Part shown: positions 26,127 to 34,913 of the stretch, one piece after another
Layout: every line of letters begins with the position of its first letter
How positions within the stretch are numbered: position 1 is the first letter of the stretch
Assembly (NCBI GenBank): GCA_046347045.1
Contig: JAXMGX010000004.1
Location: 1 to 64,000, forward strand
Direction: 5' to 3'
DNA length: 64,000 bases
Source of the DNA: ZC4RG30 sp046347045
GTDB taxonomy: Bacteria > Pseudomonadota > Gammaproteobacteria > Steroidobacterales > Steroidobacteraceae
The notes under the pieces: model-generated
The model's input: only the letters and a program-made list of their open reading frames with translations
The model's database searches: none
What the model was told of the DNA's origin: nothing
Program-made: the position numbers and the translations under genes

Positions 26127-28142
26127 ATGAGCTCCGATCAATTTCGACTCAAGTCCGACTTTCCGCCGGCCGGTGATCAGCCGGAGGCCATTGCGCGCCT
26201 GGTCGAAGGACTGGAAAGCGGCCTGGCGGCGCAGACGCTGCTGGGCGTCACCGGTTCGGGCAAGACCTACACCATCGCCAACGTCATCCAGAAGGTGCAG
26301 CGGCCCACGCTGGTGATCGCGCACAACAAGACGCTGGCGGCACAGCTTTACGGCGAGTTCCGCGAATTCTTCCCGGAAAACTCGGTGGAGTATTTCGTCT
26401 CGTACTACGACTACTACCAGCCCGAGGCCTATGTGCCTTCCTCCGACACGTACATCGAGAAGGATTCCTCGGTGAACGAGCACATCGAGCAGATGCGGCT
26501 GTCGGCCACCAAGGCGCTGCTGGAGCGCAAGGATTCCATCATCGTCGCGACGGTGTCGTCCATCTACGGCCTGGGAGATCCCGAAGCCTATCTGCAGATG
26601 GTGCTGCACCTGAAGCGTGGCGATCGGATGGATCAGCGCGCGCTGCTGCGGCGCCTGGCCGAGATGCAGTACACGCGCAACGACGTGGACTTCACCCAGG
26701 GCTGCTACCGCGTGCGCGGCGACGTGATCGACATCTTCCCCGCCGAATCCGAGCGCGATGCAATCCGCGTCGAGCTGTTCGATGATGTCATCGATTCGCT
26801 GGCGCGGTTCGATCCGCTGACCGGCGAGGTGCGCGCGAAGATTCCGCGCTACACGGTGTATCCGGGCACGCACTACGTGACGCCCAGGGATCGCCTCGTC
26901 ACCTCCATCGACCAGATACGCGAAGACCTGCGCACGCGCCTGCAGGAACTGTACGCCGCCAACAAGCTGGTGGAGGCGCAACGGCTGCAGCAGCGCACCA
27001 CCTTCGATCTGGAGATGATCCAGGAGATCGGGTACTGCCAGGGCATCGAGAACTACTCGCGGTATCTGTCGGGCCGTCAACCCGGCGAGCCGCCGCCCTG
27101 CCTGTACGACTACCTGCCGCCCGAGGCGCTGCTGGTGGTCGATGAAAGCCACCAGACCATTCCGCAGCTCGGCGCGATGTACAAGGGCGACCGTTCGCGC
27201 AAGGAGACGCTGGTGGAATACGGCTTCCGCCTGCCGTCGGCGCTGGACAACCGGCCGCTGAAGTTCGAGGAGTGGGAAGCCGTCGCGCCGCAGATGATCT
27301 TCGTCTCGGCCACGCCCGGAAAATACGAAGCGCAGAAATCCGGGCAGGTGGTGGAGCAGGTGGTGCGGCCCACGGGCCTGGTCGATCCCACGGTGGAAAT
27401 CCGCCCGGTGCGCACGCAGGTGGACGATGTGCTGTCGGAGATCAACGCCTGCAGGGAGCGCGGCGAGCGCGCACTGGTGACCACGCTCACCAAGCGCATG
27501 GCCGAGGACCTCACGGAATACCTCGAAGAGCATGGCGTGAAGGTGCGCTACCTGCATTCCGACGTGGAAACGGTCGAGCGCATGGAGATCATCCGCGACC
27601 TCAGGCTGGGCAAGTTCGACGCCATCGTGGGCATCAACCTGCTGCGGGAGGGCCTGGACATGCCCGAGGTGTCGCTGGTGGCGATTCTCGATGCCGACAA
27701 GGAGGGCTTCCTGCGATCCGAAGGATCGCTGATCCAGACCATCGGCCGCGCGGCGCGCAATCTCAACGGCCGCGCCATCCTTTATGCCGACAAGGAGACC
27801 GGGTCGATGCAGCGCGCGCTGGCCGAGACCCGCCGGCGCCGCGCGAAGCAGCTCGCCTTCAACGCCGAGCACGGCATCACTTCGCGCGGCGTGGTGAAGC
27901 CCATCAAGGACGTCATGGAGGGTGCGCGCGAATCGGTGGAGTCCGCGAAAGCAGGCAAGGGGCGCAAGAGCAGCGTCGGCGCGGGCCTGGGGCCTGCCGC
28001 GACCCCCGAGCAGGTCACGCGCGAGATCAAGCGCCTGGAGGGCGAGATGCAGCGCCACGCCCGCAACCTGGAATTCGAAGAGGCTGCCGCCTGCCGCGAT
28101 GCCATCCACACGCTGCAGCAGCGACGGCTGGAACTGGCGTAA
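26127..28142 (+). CDS. uvrB: Excinuclease ABC subunit B
   Basis: UvrB is the helicase-like damage verifier of nucleotide excision repair. The product is 671 residues. Walker A GVTGSGKT is at 40-47, the damage-inserting beta-hairpin YYDYYQPEAYVP is near 90-101, helicase motif II is LLVVDESHQTI, and LIQTIGRAARN gives motif VI. The C-terminal UVR motif (EQVTREIKRLEGEM onward) binds UvrC. The start at 26127 (MSSDQFRLKSDFPPAGDQP) matches the family; an earlier in-frame ATG at 26091 overlaps the aminotransferase start. No LexA-type box is visible in the 24-base gap. Confidence 0.96.
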   Translation: MSSDQFRLKSDFPPAGDQPEAIARLVEGLESGLAAQTLLGVTGSGKTYTIANVIQKVQRPTLVIAHNKTLAAQLYGEFREFFPENSVEYFVSYYDYYQPEAYVPSSDTYIEKDSSVNEHIEQMRLSATKALLERKDSIIVATVSSIYGLGDPEAYLQMVLHLKRGDRMDQRALLRRLAEMQYTRNDVDFTQGCYRVRGDVIDIFPAESERDAIRVELFDDVIDSLARFDPLTGEVRAKIPRYTVYPGTHYVTPRDRLVTSIDQIREDLRTRLQELYAANKLVEAQRLQQRTTFDLEMIQEIGYCQGIENYSRYLSGRQPGEPPPCLYDYLPPEALLVVDESHQTIPQLGAMYKGDRSRKETLVEYGFRLPSALDNRPLKFEEWEAVAPQMIFVSATPGKYEAQKSGQVVEQVVRPTGLVDPTVEIRPVRTQVDDVLSEINACRERGERALVTTLTKRMAEDLTEYLEEHGVKVRYLHSDVETVERMEIIRDLRLGKFDAIVGINLLREGLDMPEVSLVAILDADKEGFLRSEGSLIQTIGRAARNLNGRAILYADKETGSMQRALAETRRRRAKQLAFNAEHGITSRGVVKPIKDVMEGARESVESAKAGKGRKSSVGAGLGPAATPEQVTREIKRLEGEMQRHARNLEFEEAAACRDAIHTLQQRRLELA

Positions 28143-28153
28143 GCCTCAGCCCT

Positions 28154-28182
28154 TGCAGGCTTCAGGGCCTCCCGGTATCGTT
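28154..28182 (+). promoter_or_regulatory. Candidate promoter of tRNA-Val/thrS
   Basis: TTGCAG (28154-28159) and TATCGT (28177-28182) are 17 bases apart, 26 bases before tRNA-Val. It is the only good pair in the 66-base gap after uvrB and would also serve thrS. Confidence 0.5.
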
Positions 28183-28208
28183 TCCGGCCCCTGTGGGTGG
28201 TCGTCCGT

Positions 28209-28283
28209 AGTCGCGTAGCTCAGTGGTAGAGCACCTCCTTGACATGGAGGTGGTCGGTGGTTCGATCCCACTCGCGACTACCA
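28209..28283 (+). tRNA. tRNA-Val(GAC)
   Basis: This 75-base cloverleaf has acceptor stem AGTCGCG/CGCGACT, anticodon GAC in loop TTGACAT, T-arm GGTTCGATCCC and encoded CCA ending at 28283. The thrS ATG begins eight bases later. Confidence 0.96.
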
Positions 28284-28291
28284 TCTCTAAT

Positions 28292-30220
28292 ATGCCAGTA
28301 ATCACTCTGCCTGACGGCAGCCAGAAGAAGTTCGACCATCCCGTCACTGTCGACGAAGTGGCCGCCAGCATCGGCACCGGCCTGCGCAAGGCCGCGCTCG
28401 CGGGCCGGGTGGACGGCAAGGTGGTCGACACCTCGTACACGATCGACCGCGATGCGCAGTTGTCGATCGTCACCGACAGGGATCCCGCCGGCCTCGACGT
28501 CATCCGCCACTCCACCGCGCACCTGCTGGCGCATGCGGTGAAGCAGCTGTTCCCCGAGGCACAGGTGACCATCGGCCCCGTGATCGAGGACGGTTTCTAC
28601 TACGACTTTTCGTATTCACGCCCCTTCACCCCCGAGGACCTCGCCGCCATCGAGACGCGCATGGCGGAGCTGGTGAAGCAGGACCTGCCCGTCAAGCGCC
28701 GCGAGCTGCCGCGCGACGTGGCGGTGAAGCACTTCCTCGACCAGGGCGAGAAATACAAGGCCGAGATCATCGCCAGCATTCCGGCGGGCGAGCCCATTGG
28801 CCTGTACGGCCAGGGCGGCTGGGAAGACCTGTGCCGGGGCCCGCACGTGCCTTCCACGGGCAAGCTGAAGGTGTTCAAGCTGATGAAGGTGGCCGGCGCC
28901 TACTGGCGCGGCGACCATCGCAACGAGATGCTCCAGCGCATCTACGGCACGGCCTGGGCGAAAGAGCAGGACCTGAAGGATTACCTCACGCGGCTGGAAG
29001 AGGCCGAGAAGCGCGATCACCGCAAGATCGGCCGCGAGCTCGACCTGTTCCACATGCAGGAGGAAGCCCCTGGCGCCGTGTTCTGGCACCCGAAGGGCTG
29101 GGGCATCTTCCAGCGGCTGATCGGCTACATGCGCGCCGCGCAGGAAGCGGCCGGCTTCCTCGAGGTCAACGGGCCCGAGATCATGGACGCCGCCCTGTGG
29201 CAGCAGTCCGGGCATCTGGAGAAGTTCGGCGAGAACATGTTCCTGACGCGCACGCCCGATGACCGGCTGTATGCGATCAAGCCCATGAACTGCCCGGGCC
29301 ACGTGCAGATCTTCAAGCAGGGCCTGCGCAGCTACCGCGACCTGCCGCTGCGCTTCGCGGAGTTCGGCAAGGTGCACCGCTACGAGCCCTCGGGCGCGCT
29401 GCACGGCCTGATGCGCGTGCGCGCCTTCACGCAGGACGACGCGCATATCTTCATCATGCCCGACCAGATCACCGCGGAATCGGTGAAGGTCACGCGGCTG
29501 ATCCTCGACATCTACAAGGATTTCGGTTTCGAGGACGTGAAGATCAAGTTCTCGGACCGGCCGCCCAAGCGCGTGGGCGATGATGCGGTGTGGGACAAGG
29601 CCGAGGCGGCGCTGAAGGCTGCGGCCTCTGCCGCCGGCATCGAATACACGTTGAACCCGGGCGAGGGGGCCTTCTACGGCCCCAAGCTGGAGTTCGTGCT
29701 GCGCGATGGCATCGGCCGCGACTGGCAGTGCGGCACGCTGCAAGTGGACCTGACCCTGCCGGGGCGCCTCGGCGCCCATTACATCGACGAGCACAGCCAG
29801 AAGCAGGTTCCTGTCATGCTGCACCGCGCCATTTTTGGTTCGCTGGAGCGGTTTTTCGCCATCCTGCTGGAACACCATGCGGGGCGGCTGCCGGCCTGGC
29901 TTGCGCCCACGCAATGCGTGGTGATGCCCATCACCGACCGCCAGGATTCCTACGTGAATACGGTGGTAGAAGCCCTTAAGAATCAGGGCTTTCGGGCCGC
30001 AAGCGACTTGCGGAACGAGAAGGTGGGCTTTAAGATCCGCGAGCACACGCTGCAACGGGTCCCGTACCTCTTGGTCGCGGGCGACAAGGAAGTGGCAGCG
30101 AACCTGGTTTCCGTGCGCACCCGCAACGGCAAGGATCTGGGCACGATGTCGCTCACGACGTTCATGGAACGTCTGCGCATCGAGACAGACAGTCGCGGGC
30201 GCACTGTTTTGGAGGATTGA
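28292..30220 (+). CDS. thrS: Threonyl-tRNA synthetase
   Basis: ThrRS charges tRNA-Thr and edits mischarged Ser. At 642 residues it is the full E. coli-type enzyme. The N-terminal TGS domain starts MPVITLPDGSQKKF, the editing domain has HSTAHLLAHAV, the class II catalytic core has MNCPGHVQIF and GALHGLMRVRAF, and the anticodon-binding domain is C-terminal. The ATG at 28292 follows tRNA-Val CCA by eight bases and has no Shine-Dalgarno sequence. No tRNA-Thr-like operator is apparent upstream. It leads the conserved translation operon with infC, rpmI and rplT. Confidence 0.96.
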   Translation: MPVITLPDGSQKKFDHPVTVDEVAASIGTGLRKAALAGRVDGKVVDTSYTIDRDAQLSIVTDRDPAGLDVIRHSTAHLLAHAVKQLFPEAQVTIGPVIEDGFYYDFSYSRPFTPEDLAAIETRMAELVKQDLPVKRRELPRDVAVKHFLDQGEKYKAEIIASIPAGEPIGLYGQGGWEDLCRGPHVPSTGKLKVFKLMKVAGAYWRGDHRNEMLQRIYGTAWAKEQDLKDYLTRLEEAEKRDHRKIGRELDLFHMQEEAPGAVFWHPKGWGIFQRLIGYMRAAQEAAGFLEVNGPEIMDAALWQQSGHLEKFGENMFLTRTPDDRLYAIKPMNCPGHVQIFKQGLRSYRDLPLRFAEFGKVHRYEPSGALHGLMRVRAFTQDDAHIFIMPDQITAESVKVTRLILDIYKDFGFEDVKIKFSDRPPKRVGDDAVWDKAEAALKAAASAAGIEYTLNPGEGAFYGPKLEFVLRDGIGRDWQCGTLQVDLTLPGRLGAHYIDEHSQKQVPVMLHRAIFGSLERFFAILLEHHAGRLPAWLAPTQCVVMPITDRQDSYVNTVVEALKNQGFRAASDLRNEKVGFKIREHTLQRVPYLLVAGDKEVAANLVSVRTRNGKDLGTMSLTTFMERLRIETDSRGRTVLED

Positions 30221-30227
30221 TTTTATA
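30211..30227 (+). promoter_or_regulatory. Shine-Dalgarno and non-canonical AUA start of infC
   Basis: GGAGG at 30211-30215, inside the end of thrS, is nine bases from an in-frame ATA at 30225-30227. The next usual start, GTG at 30237, is 21 bases from the same GGAGG and has no Shine-Dalgarno of its own. IF3 represses its own mRNA by rejecting non-AUG/GUG/UUG starts, so a rare codon is expected here. Confidence 0.7.
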
Positions 30228-30746
30228 GCTACATCAGTGAAGCGCGTCCGGCGCAACGACGAGATCAGTTCGCCGCAGTTGCGGGTGATCGGCGCGGACG
30301 GGGAACAGGCCGGAGTGATGACGCGCGCAGAAGCGCTGCAGATGGCCTTCGAAGCCCAGCTCGATCTGGTGGAAGTTTCACCGAACGCGGAACCGCCGGT
30401 GGTCCGCGTGATGGATTTCGGCAAGTACCTGTTCGAGCAGAACAAGAAAGCCCACTCTGCCAAGCGCAAGCAGAAGCAGATCCAGGTGAAGGAAGTGAAG
30501 TTTCGTCCCGGTACGGAAGAGGGCGATTACCAGGTCAAGCTGCGTAATCTCATCCGCTTCCTGACCGAGGGTGACAAGGCCAAGGTGACCATGCGTTACC
30601 GCGGCCGTGAGATGGCGCACCAGGAGATCGGCCGACGGCTCCTGACGCGGGTGCAGACCGACCTCGCCGAACACGCGGTGGTCGAGCAGAACCCGCTGAT
30701 GGAAGGCCGCCAGATGGTCATGGTGTTTTCGCCAAAAAAGAAGTGA
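30225..30746 (+). CDS. infC: Translation initiation factor IF-3
   Basis: IF-3 prevents 30S-50S joining and checks initiator tRNA and start-codon pairing. With the ATA start the product is 173 residues, beginning (M)ATSVKRVRRNDEISSPQLRV; starting at GTG 30237 it would be 169. The N-domain (RVIGADGEQAGVMTRAEAL), the linker helix rich in Lys (KKAHSAKRKQKQIQ) and the C-domain (KVTMRYRGREMAHQEIG) are all typical. In E. coli the start is AUU and IF-3 autoregulates through it; AUA here would serve the same purpose. Four bases separate the thrS stop from this start. Confidence 0.93.
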   Translation: MATSVKRVRRNDEISSPQLRVIGADGEQAGVMTRAEALQMAFEAQLDLVEVSPNAEPPVVRVMDFGKYLFEQNKKAHSAKRKQKQIQVKEVKFRPGTEEGDYQVKLRNLIRFLTEGDKAKVTMRYRGREMAHQEIGRRLLTRVQTDLAEHAVVEQNPLMEGRQMVMVFSPKKK

Positions 30747-30804
30747 CTGCAAAGCGTCGCTTGTCCGCAATGACGAGCGCAGCGATGTAGTCCGCCCCCA
30801 GCGG

Positions 30805-30825
30805 GCAGCGGCATGGTGCCGTTGC
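30805..30825 (+). promoter_or_regulatory. Stem-loop in rpmI-rplT leader
   Basis: In the 115-base gap before rpmI, GCAGCGGCA (30805-30813) pairs with TGCCGTTGC (30817-30825) around a three-base loop: nine pairs including one G-T. In other bacteria ribosomal protein bL20 represses rpmI-rplT through leader structures that mimic its rRNA site. This hairpin is a candidate for that role, but the similarity is positional only. Confidence 0.4.
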
Positions 30826-30861
30826 CTTGCGAAAGGAAGCTAGAAAAACTGGAGTTGAGTC

Positions 30862-31062
30862 ATGCCCAAGTTGAAGACCAACCGGGCGGCGGCGAAGCGT
30901 CTTCGCAAGACCGCCAACGGTTACAAGTCCTACTCTGCCGGCCGGCGGCACAATCTCGGCCACAAGCCTCGCAAGACCAAGCGCAAGCTCCGCTCGGGCG
31001 GATCGAGCCTGATCCACAAGAGCGACGTCGGCCGCGCCATCGCGCTGCTGCCCAACACCTGA
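30862..31062 (+). CDS. rpmI: 50S ribosomal protein bL35
   Basis: A 66-residue, strongly basic ribosomal protein. The N-terminus MPKLKTNRAAAKRLRKTANG and the internal GRRHNLGHKPRKTKRKLR match bL35. GGAG stands nine bases before the ATG. It is part of infC-rpmI-rplT, where bL20 usually represses rpmI and rplT translation. Confidence 0.96.
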   Translation: MPKLKTNRAAAKRLRKTANGYKSYSAGRRHNLGHKPRKTKRKLRSGGSSLIHKSDVGRAIALLPNT

Positions 31063-31076
31063 GCGAGGACTAGAAC

Positions 31077-31439
31077 ATGGCACGTGTAAAGCGTGGCGTC
31101 ATTGCTGGACGCCGTCACAAGAAGGTCCTTGCCAAGGCGAAGGGTTACTACAACGCCCGCCGCAAGGTATTCCGCGCCGCGAAGCAGGCCGTCATCAAGG
31201 CCGGCCAGTACGCGTACCGCGATCGCAAGCAGAACAAGCGCGTGTTCCGCGCACTGTGGATCGCCCGCATCAATGCGGCGGCCCGCGAGCACGGGCTGTC
31301 GTACAGCCGGCTCATCAATGGCCTGCTGAAGGCCGGCATCGAGGTCGACCGCAAGGTGCTGGCCGAGCTTGCCGTGCACGATGCGACGGCCTTTGCGGCC
31401 ATCTGCGAACAGGCCAAGGCGCAGCTCAAAGCCGCCTGA
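31077..31439 (+). CDS. rplT: 50S ribosomal protein bL20
   Basis: A 120-residue 23S rRNA-binding assembly protein with the long basic N-terminal extension (MARVKRGVIAGRRHKKVLAK) and the globular domain (LWIARINAAAREHGLSYSRL). It starts 14 bases after rpmI, with GAGG upstream. In relatives it is the autogenous repressor of this operon. Confidence 0.97.
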   Translation: MARVKRGVIAGRRHKKVLAKAKGYYNARRKVFRAAKQAVIKAGQYAYRDRKQNKRVFRALWIARINAAAREHGLSYSRLINGLLKAGIEVDRKVLAELAVHDATAFAAICEQAKAQLKAA

Positions 31440-31471
31440 CGCGCATCGCCTGCGCGCCATAAGGGGTGGCA

Positions 31472-32521
31472 ATGGAGTCGCTCACCGAGCTGACCAGTCG
31501 TGCGCTGGCGGAAATCTCCGCCAGCGCTGACAGCGCACGCCTCGACGAGGCGCGCGTGCACTGGCTGGGCAAGAAGGGCCTGATCACCGAACAGCTCAAG
31601 TCGCTGGGTGCCATGCCGGCCGAGCAGCGCAAGGAAGCCGGCGCCCGCATCAACGAGGCCAAGGAGGCCGTGCAGGCCGCCATCGATGCGCGCCGTTCGG
31701 TGCTCGAGGCGCAGGAGATCGCGCGCAAGCTTGCCGAAGGCCGCGTCGATGTGACGCTGGATGGCCGGGGCGAAGTGCCGGGCGGCCTGCATCCGGTGAC
31801 GCGCGCGCGGCTGCGCATCGAGCGCTTGTTCCGCGAAGTGGGCTTCGAGGTGGCCGAAGGGCCCGAGATCGAGGACGACTTCCACAACTTCAGCGCGCTG
31901 AACGTGCCGGCGAACCACCCGGCGCGCGCCATGCACGACACGTTCTATCTCGAACATGAAGTGGATGGCGAACGCGCACTGTTGCGCACGCATACCTCGC
32001 CGGTGCAGATCCGCGCGCTGCAGGCGGCGCGCCACAACCTGCCGCTGGCGGTGATCGCGCCGGGTCGCGTGTACCGCATGGATTCGGATGCCACGCACAC
32101 GCCGATGTTCCACCAGGTGGAGGGTCTCCTGGTGGACGAGGGCGTGAGCTTCGCGAACCTCAAGTCCATCCTGCACGGCTTCATGGAAGCGTTCTTCGAG
32201 CGCGACCTCGCCATGCGGCTGCGTCCCTCGTACTTCCCTTTCACTGAGCCATCCGCGGAGGTCGACATTACGTGCGTTGCATGTAGTGGAGGTGGCTGCC
32301 GCTTGTGCAAGAACACCGGCTGGATCGAAGTGCTGGGCTGCGGCATGGTGCATCCGAATGTGCTCAGCGCCTGCGAGGTGGATGCCGAGCGCTACACGGC
32401 TTATGCCTTCGGCATGGGCATCGATCGGCTGGCGATGCTGCGCTACGGCGTCACGGATCTGCGGCTGTTCTTCGAGAACGACCTGCGCTTCCTGCGGCAG
32501 TTCCGCGGCGGGTGGTCGTAA
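31472..32521 (+). CDS. pheS: Phenylalanyl-tRNA synthetase alpha subunit
   Basis: PheS carries the class II catalytic site of the (alpha-beta)2 enzyme. The product is 349 residues starting at ATG 31472 (MESLTELTSRALAEIS), with AAGGGG upstream; a GTG two codons earlier is less likely. There is an N-terminal coiled-coil arm, motif 2 (LLRTHTSPVQIRAL, GRVYRMDSDATHTPMFHQVEG) and motif 3 (AFGMGIDRLAMLRYG). Between residues 268 and 279 a C-x2-C-x4-C-x2-C cluster (CVACSGGGCRLC) lies just before NTGWIEVLGCGMV, a possible zinc knuckle not found in the E. coli protein. The stop overlaps the pheT start. Confidence 0.95.
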   Translation: MESLTELTSRALAEISASADSARLDEARVHWLGKKGLITEQLKSLGAMPAEQRKEAGARINEAKEAVQAAIDARRSVLEAQEIARKLAEGRVDVTLDGRGEVPGGLHPVTRARLRIERLFREVGFEVAEGPEIEDDFHNFSALNVPANHPARAMHDTFYLEHEVDGERALLRTHTSPVQIRALQAARHNLPLAVIAPGRVYRMDSDATHTPMFHQVEGLLVDEGVSFANLKSILHGFMEAFFERDLAMRLRPSYFPFTEPSAEVDITCVACSGGGCRLCKNTGWIEVLGCGMVHPNVLSACEVDAERYTAYAFGMGIDRLAMLRYGVTDLRLFFENDLRFLRQFRGGWS

Positions 32522-34911
32522 TGAAGATCCCGGTTTCATGGCTGCGCGAATGGGTGGACATCCCCTGGGATGCCGCGGAACTGTCGCGCCGCCTCACTGC
32601 ATCGGGCTTCGAGGTGGAAGGTGTGGAGCCTGCCGCGCCGGATTTCTCCGGCGTGCTGGTGGCCGAGATCGTTTCCATCGCGCCGCATCCTGAAGCCGAC
32701 AAGCTGCGCGTGTGCCAGGTGGCCACCAGCTCCGCCGCGGGCAGGGCCACCGTGCAGATCGTCTGCGGCGCGGCCAATGCGCGCCAGGGACTGAAAGCGC
32801 CGCTGGCCGTCGTGGGCGCGGTGCTGCCCGGCGACGTGAAGATCGCTGCCGCGAAATTGCGCGGCGTGGATTCCCAGGGCATGTTGTGTTCCGCGAAGGA
32901 ACTGGGCCTTGCCAGCGTATCCACCGGACTGCTCGAACTGCCGGCCGATGCACCGGTGGGTTCGACGCTGCGTGACTACCTTTCGCTGAATGATTCCATC
33001 CTCGAACTGAAGGTGTACGCCAATCGCGGCGATGCCATGTCCATCCTCGGCGTGGCACGCGAGGTGGCGGCGTTGACCGGCGGTCGCCTGAAGCCGCCGA
33101 TGCTGACGCCCGTGCCGCCGACCGCAGGCGATGCCGGTCCCACGCCGGTGGTCGAGGCGCGCGAGGCCGCGCCGCGACTGCTCACGCGCCGTATCAACGG
33201 CCTGTCCAACCGCGGCACCACGCCCCTGTGGATGCAGGAGCGCCTGCGCCGCGCGGGCCTGCGCAGCATCAATCCGGTGGTCGACGTGACCAACTACGTG
33301 CTGCTGGAATGCGGCCAGCCCATGCATGCCTACGATGCACATCGCGTGCAGGGCGCGCTCACGGTGCGCCTCGCGCGCGCGGGCGAGAAGCTCACGCTGC
33401 TCGACGAGCGCACCGTCGAGCTGGCGGGCGATGAGGTGCTGATCACCGACGACAACGGGCCCATCGGCCTCGCCGGCGTGATGGGCGGGCAGGGCACCTC
33501 GATCACCGAGGACGTCACCGATGTGCTGCTCGAAGTGGCCTGGTTCGCGCCCGAGGCCATCGCCGGCCGCGCGCGCCGCCATGGCCTGCAGACCGACGCC
33601 AGCCAGCGCTTCGAGCGCGGCGTGGATCCGCAATTGCAGGCCGGCGCGCTGGCGCGCGCCACCTCGCTGCTGGTGTCGCTGTGCGGTGGTGTGCCCGCCG
33701 CCGTGCACGAAGTGCGCGACGCGCATTCGCTGCCGGTGCGCGTGCCGGTGTCGCTGCGCCGTGCGCGGCTCACCGCGCTGGTTGGCACCTACATCGATGA
33801 TGCGCGCGTCATCGCGAGCCTCGAGGGCCTCGGGATGAAAGTCTCGCCCGAATGGGATGGCTGGCTGGTCACGCCGCCGCCGTGGCGATTCGACATCGGC
33901 ATCGAGGCCGACTTGATCGAGGAGGTGCTGCGCATCGTCGGCTTCGATGTGGTGCACGAAAGTCCGACGCGGCTGCCGCAGCGCTTCGCGCGCCGCAGCG
34001 AATCATTGCTCGATGAGCGCGCGCTGCTCGACGCGCTGACCGCGCGCGGCTACCAGGAAGCCATCAGCTACGCCTTCGTCGACCCGCAGTTGCAGCAGCA
34101 GCTCTTCCCGGGACGCGCGGCCATCCGGCTGTCGAATCCCATCGCCGCCGACCTTTCGGTGATGCGCATCTCGCTGTGGCCGGGCCTGTTGAAGGCGGCA
34201 ATCGAGAATCTTTCACGCCAGCAGGATCGCGTGCGGCTGTTCGAGCGTGGGCGTGTGTTCCTGGCCGGCGATGGCGCGGTCGAGGAATCGCTGCGCGTGG
34301 CAGGCATCCTCGCCGGCAGTCGTTGGCCCGAACAGTGGGGCGGTGGCCGCGACGAAGCCGACTACTTCGACCTGAAGGGCGATGTGGCCGCCGTGCTCGC
34401 GCTCGCGGGCCCCGGCGTCACCTTCGAGTGGCGCAGCGCTGGCATGGAGTGCCTGCATCCGGGCCGCAGCGCGGCCGTGCTGCGCGATGGTGTGGAGATC
34501 GGCTGGCTGGGCGAACTGCATCCCTCGCTGCGCGCGCAGCGCGGCATCGACTCCACGCTGCTGCTGTTCGAATTGGACATAACGCGCGCGATCGCGGCGC
34601 CATTGCCGCAGCTTTCGCCGATATCGCGTTTTCCCCAGGTGCGGCGCGATCTTTCGATCACCGTGCCTGTGGCCACGCCTTTAAGCGCCATCAAATCTCG
34701 TGTTAGTGTTGCGGCAGGGAGTCTCTTGCGCGACCTGCGGGTGTTCGACATCTACCAGGGCCCGGGCATAGAATCAGCACGAAAAAGCGTCGCCTTAGGA
34801 TTGATTTTTCAGGATAATAACAAGACTCTGAAAGACGACGAGGCGGACGCACTCATGGCTTCCATCGCCGCCGATCTGGGTTCGCAGCTTGACGCGAAGG
34901 TACGGGACTAG
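32521..34911 (+). CDS. pheT: Phenylalanyl-tRNA synthetase beta subunit
   Basis: PheT supplies tRNA binding and editing of Tyr-tRNA-Phe. The product is 796 residues, the full bacterial length. Visible domains are the N-terminal B1/tRNA-binding EMAP-like domain (VAEIVSIAPHPEADKLRVCQV), the B3/4 editing domain (RLLTRRINGL to MHAYDAHRV), the B5 domain (VLLEVAWFAPEAIAGRARRH onward), and a C-terminal ferredoxin-fold anticodon-binding domain (SRFPQVRRDLSITVPV). The ATG overlaps the pheS TAA. ihfA begins two bases after its stop. Confidence 0.95.
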   Translation: MKIPVSWLREWVDIPWDAAELSRRLTASGFEVEGVEPAAPDFSGVLVAEIVSIAPHPEADKLRVCQVATSSAAGRATVQIVCGAANARQGLKAPLAVVGAVLPGDVKIAAAKLRGVDSQGMLCSAKELGLASVSTGLLELPADAPVGSTLRDYLSLNDSILELKVYANRGDAMSILGVAREVAALTGGRLKPPMLTPVPPTAGDAGPTPVVEAREAAPRLLTRRINGLSNRGTTPLWMQERLRRAGLRSINPVVDVTNYVLLECGQPMHAYDAHRVQGALTVRLARAGEKLTLLDERTVELAGDEVLITDDNGPIGLAGVMGGQGTSITEDVTDVLLEVAWFAPEAIAGRARRHGLQTDASQRFERGVDPQLQAGALARATSLLVSLCGGVPAAVHEVRDAHSLPVRVPVSLRRARLTALVGTYIDDARVIASLEGLGMKVSPEWDGWLVTPPPWRFDIGIEADLIEEVLRIVGFDVVHESPTRLPQRFARRSESLLDERALLDALTARGYQEAISYAFVDPQLQQQLFPGRAAIRLSNPIAADLSVMRISLWPGLLKAAIENLSRQQDRVRLFERGRVFLAGDGAVEESLRVAGILAGSRWPEQWGGGRDEADYFDLKGDVAAVLALAGPGVTFEWRSAGMECLHPGRSAAVLRDGVEIGWLGELHPSLRAQRGIDSTLLLFELDITRAIAAPLPQLSPISRFPQVRRDLSITVPVATPLSAIKSRVSVAAGSLLRDLRVFDIYQGPGIESARKSVALGLIFQDNNKTLKDDEADALMASIAADLGSQLDAKVRD

Positions 34912-34913
34912 GC

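Noticed and set aside
24900..28109. A 1069-codon open frame on the minus strand
   Set aside because: Only its last 400 codons (start 26102) are a real aminotransferase. The rest is antisense to uvrB and rich in His/Arg/Ala, as expected from GC-rich shadow reading.
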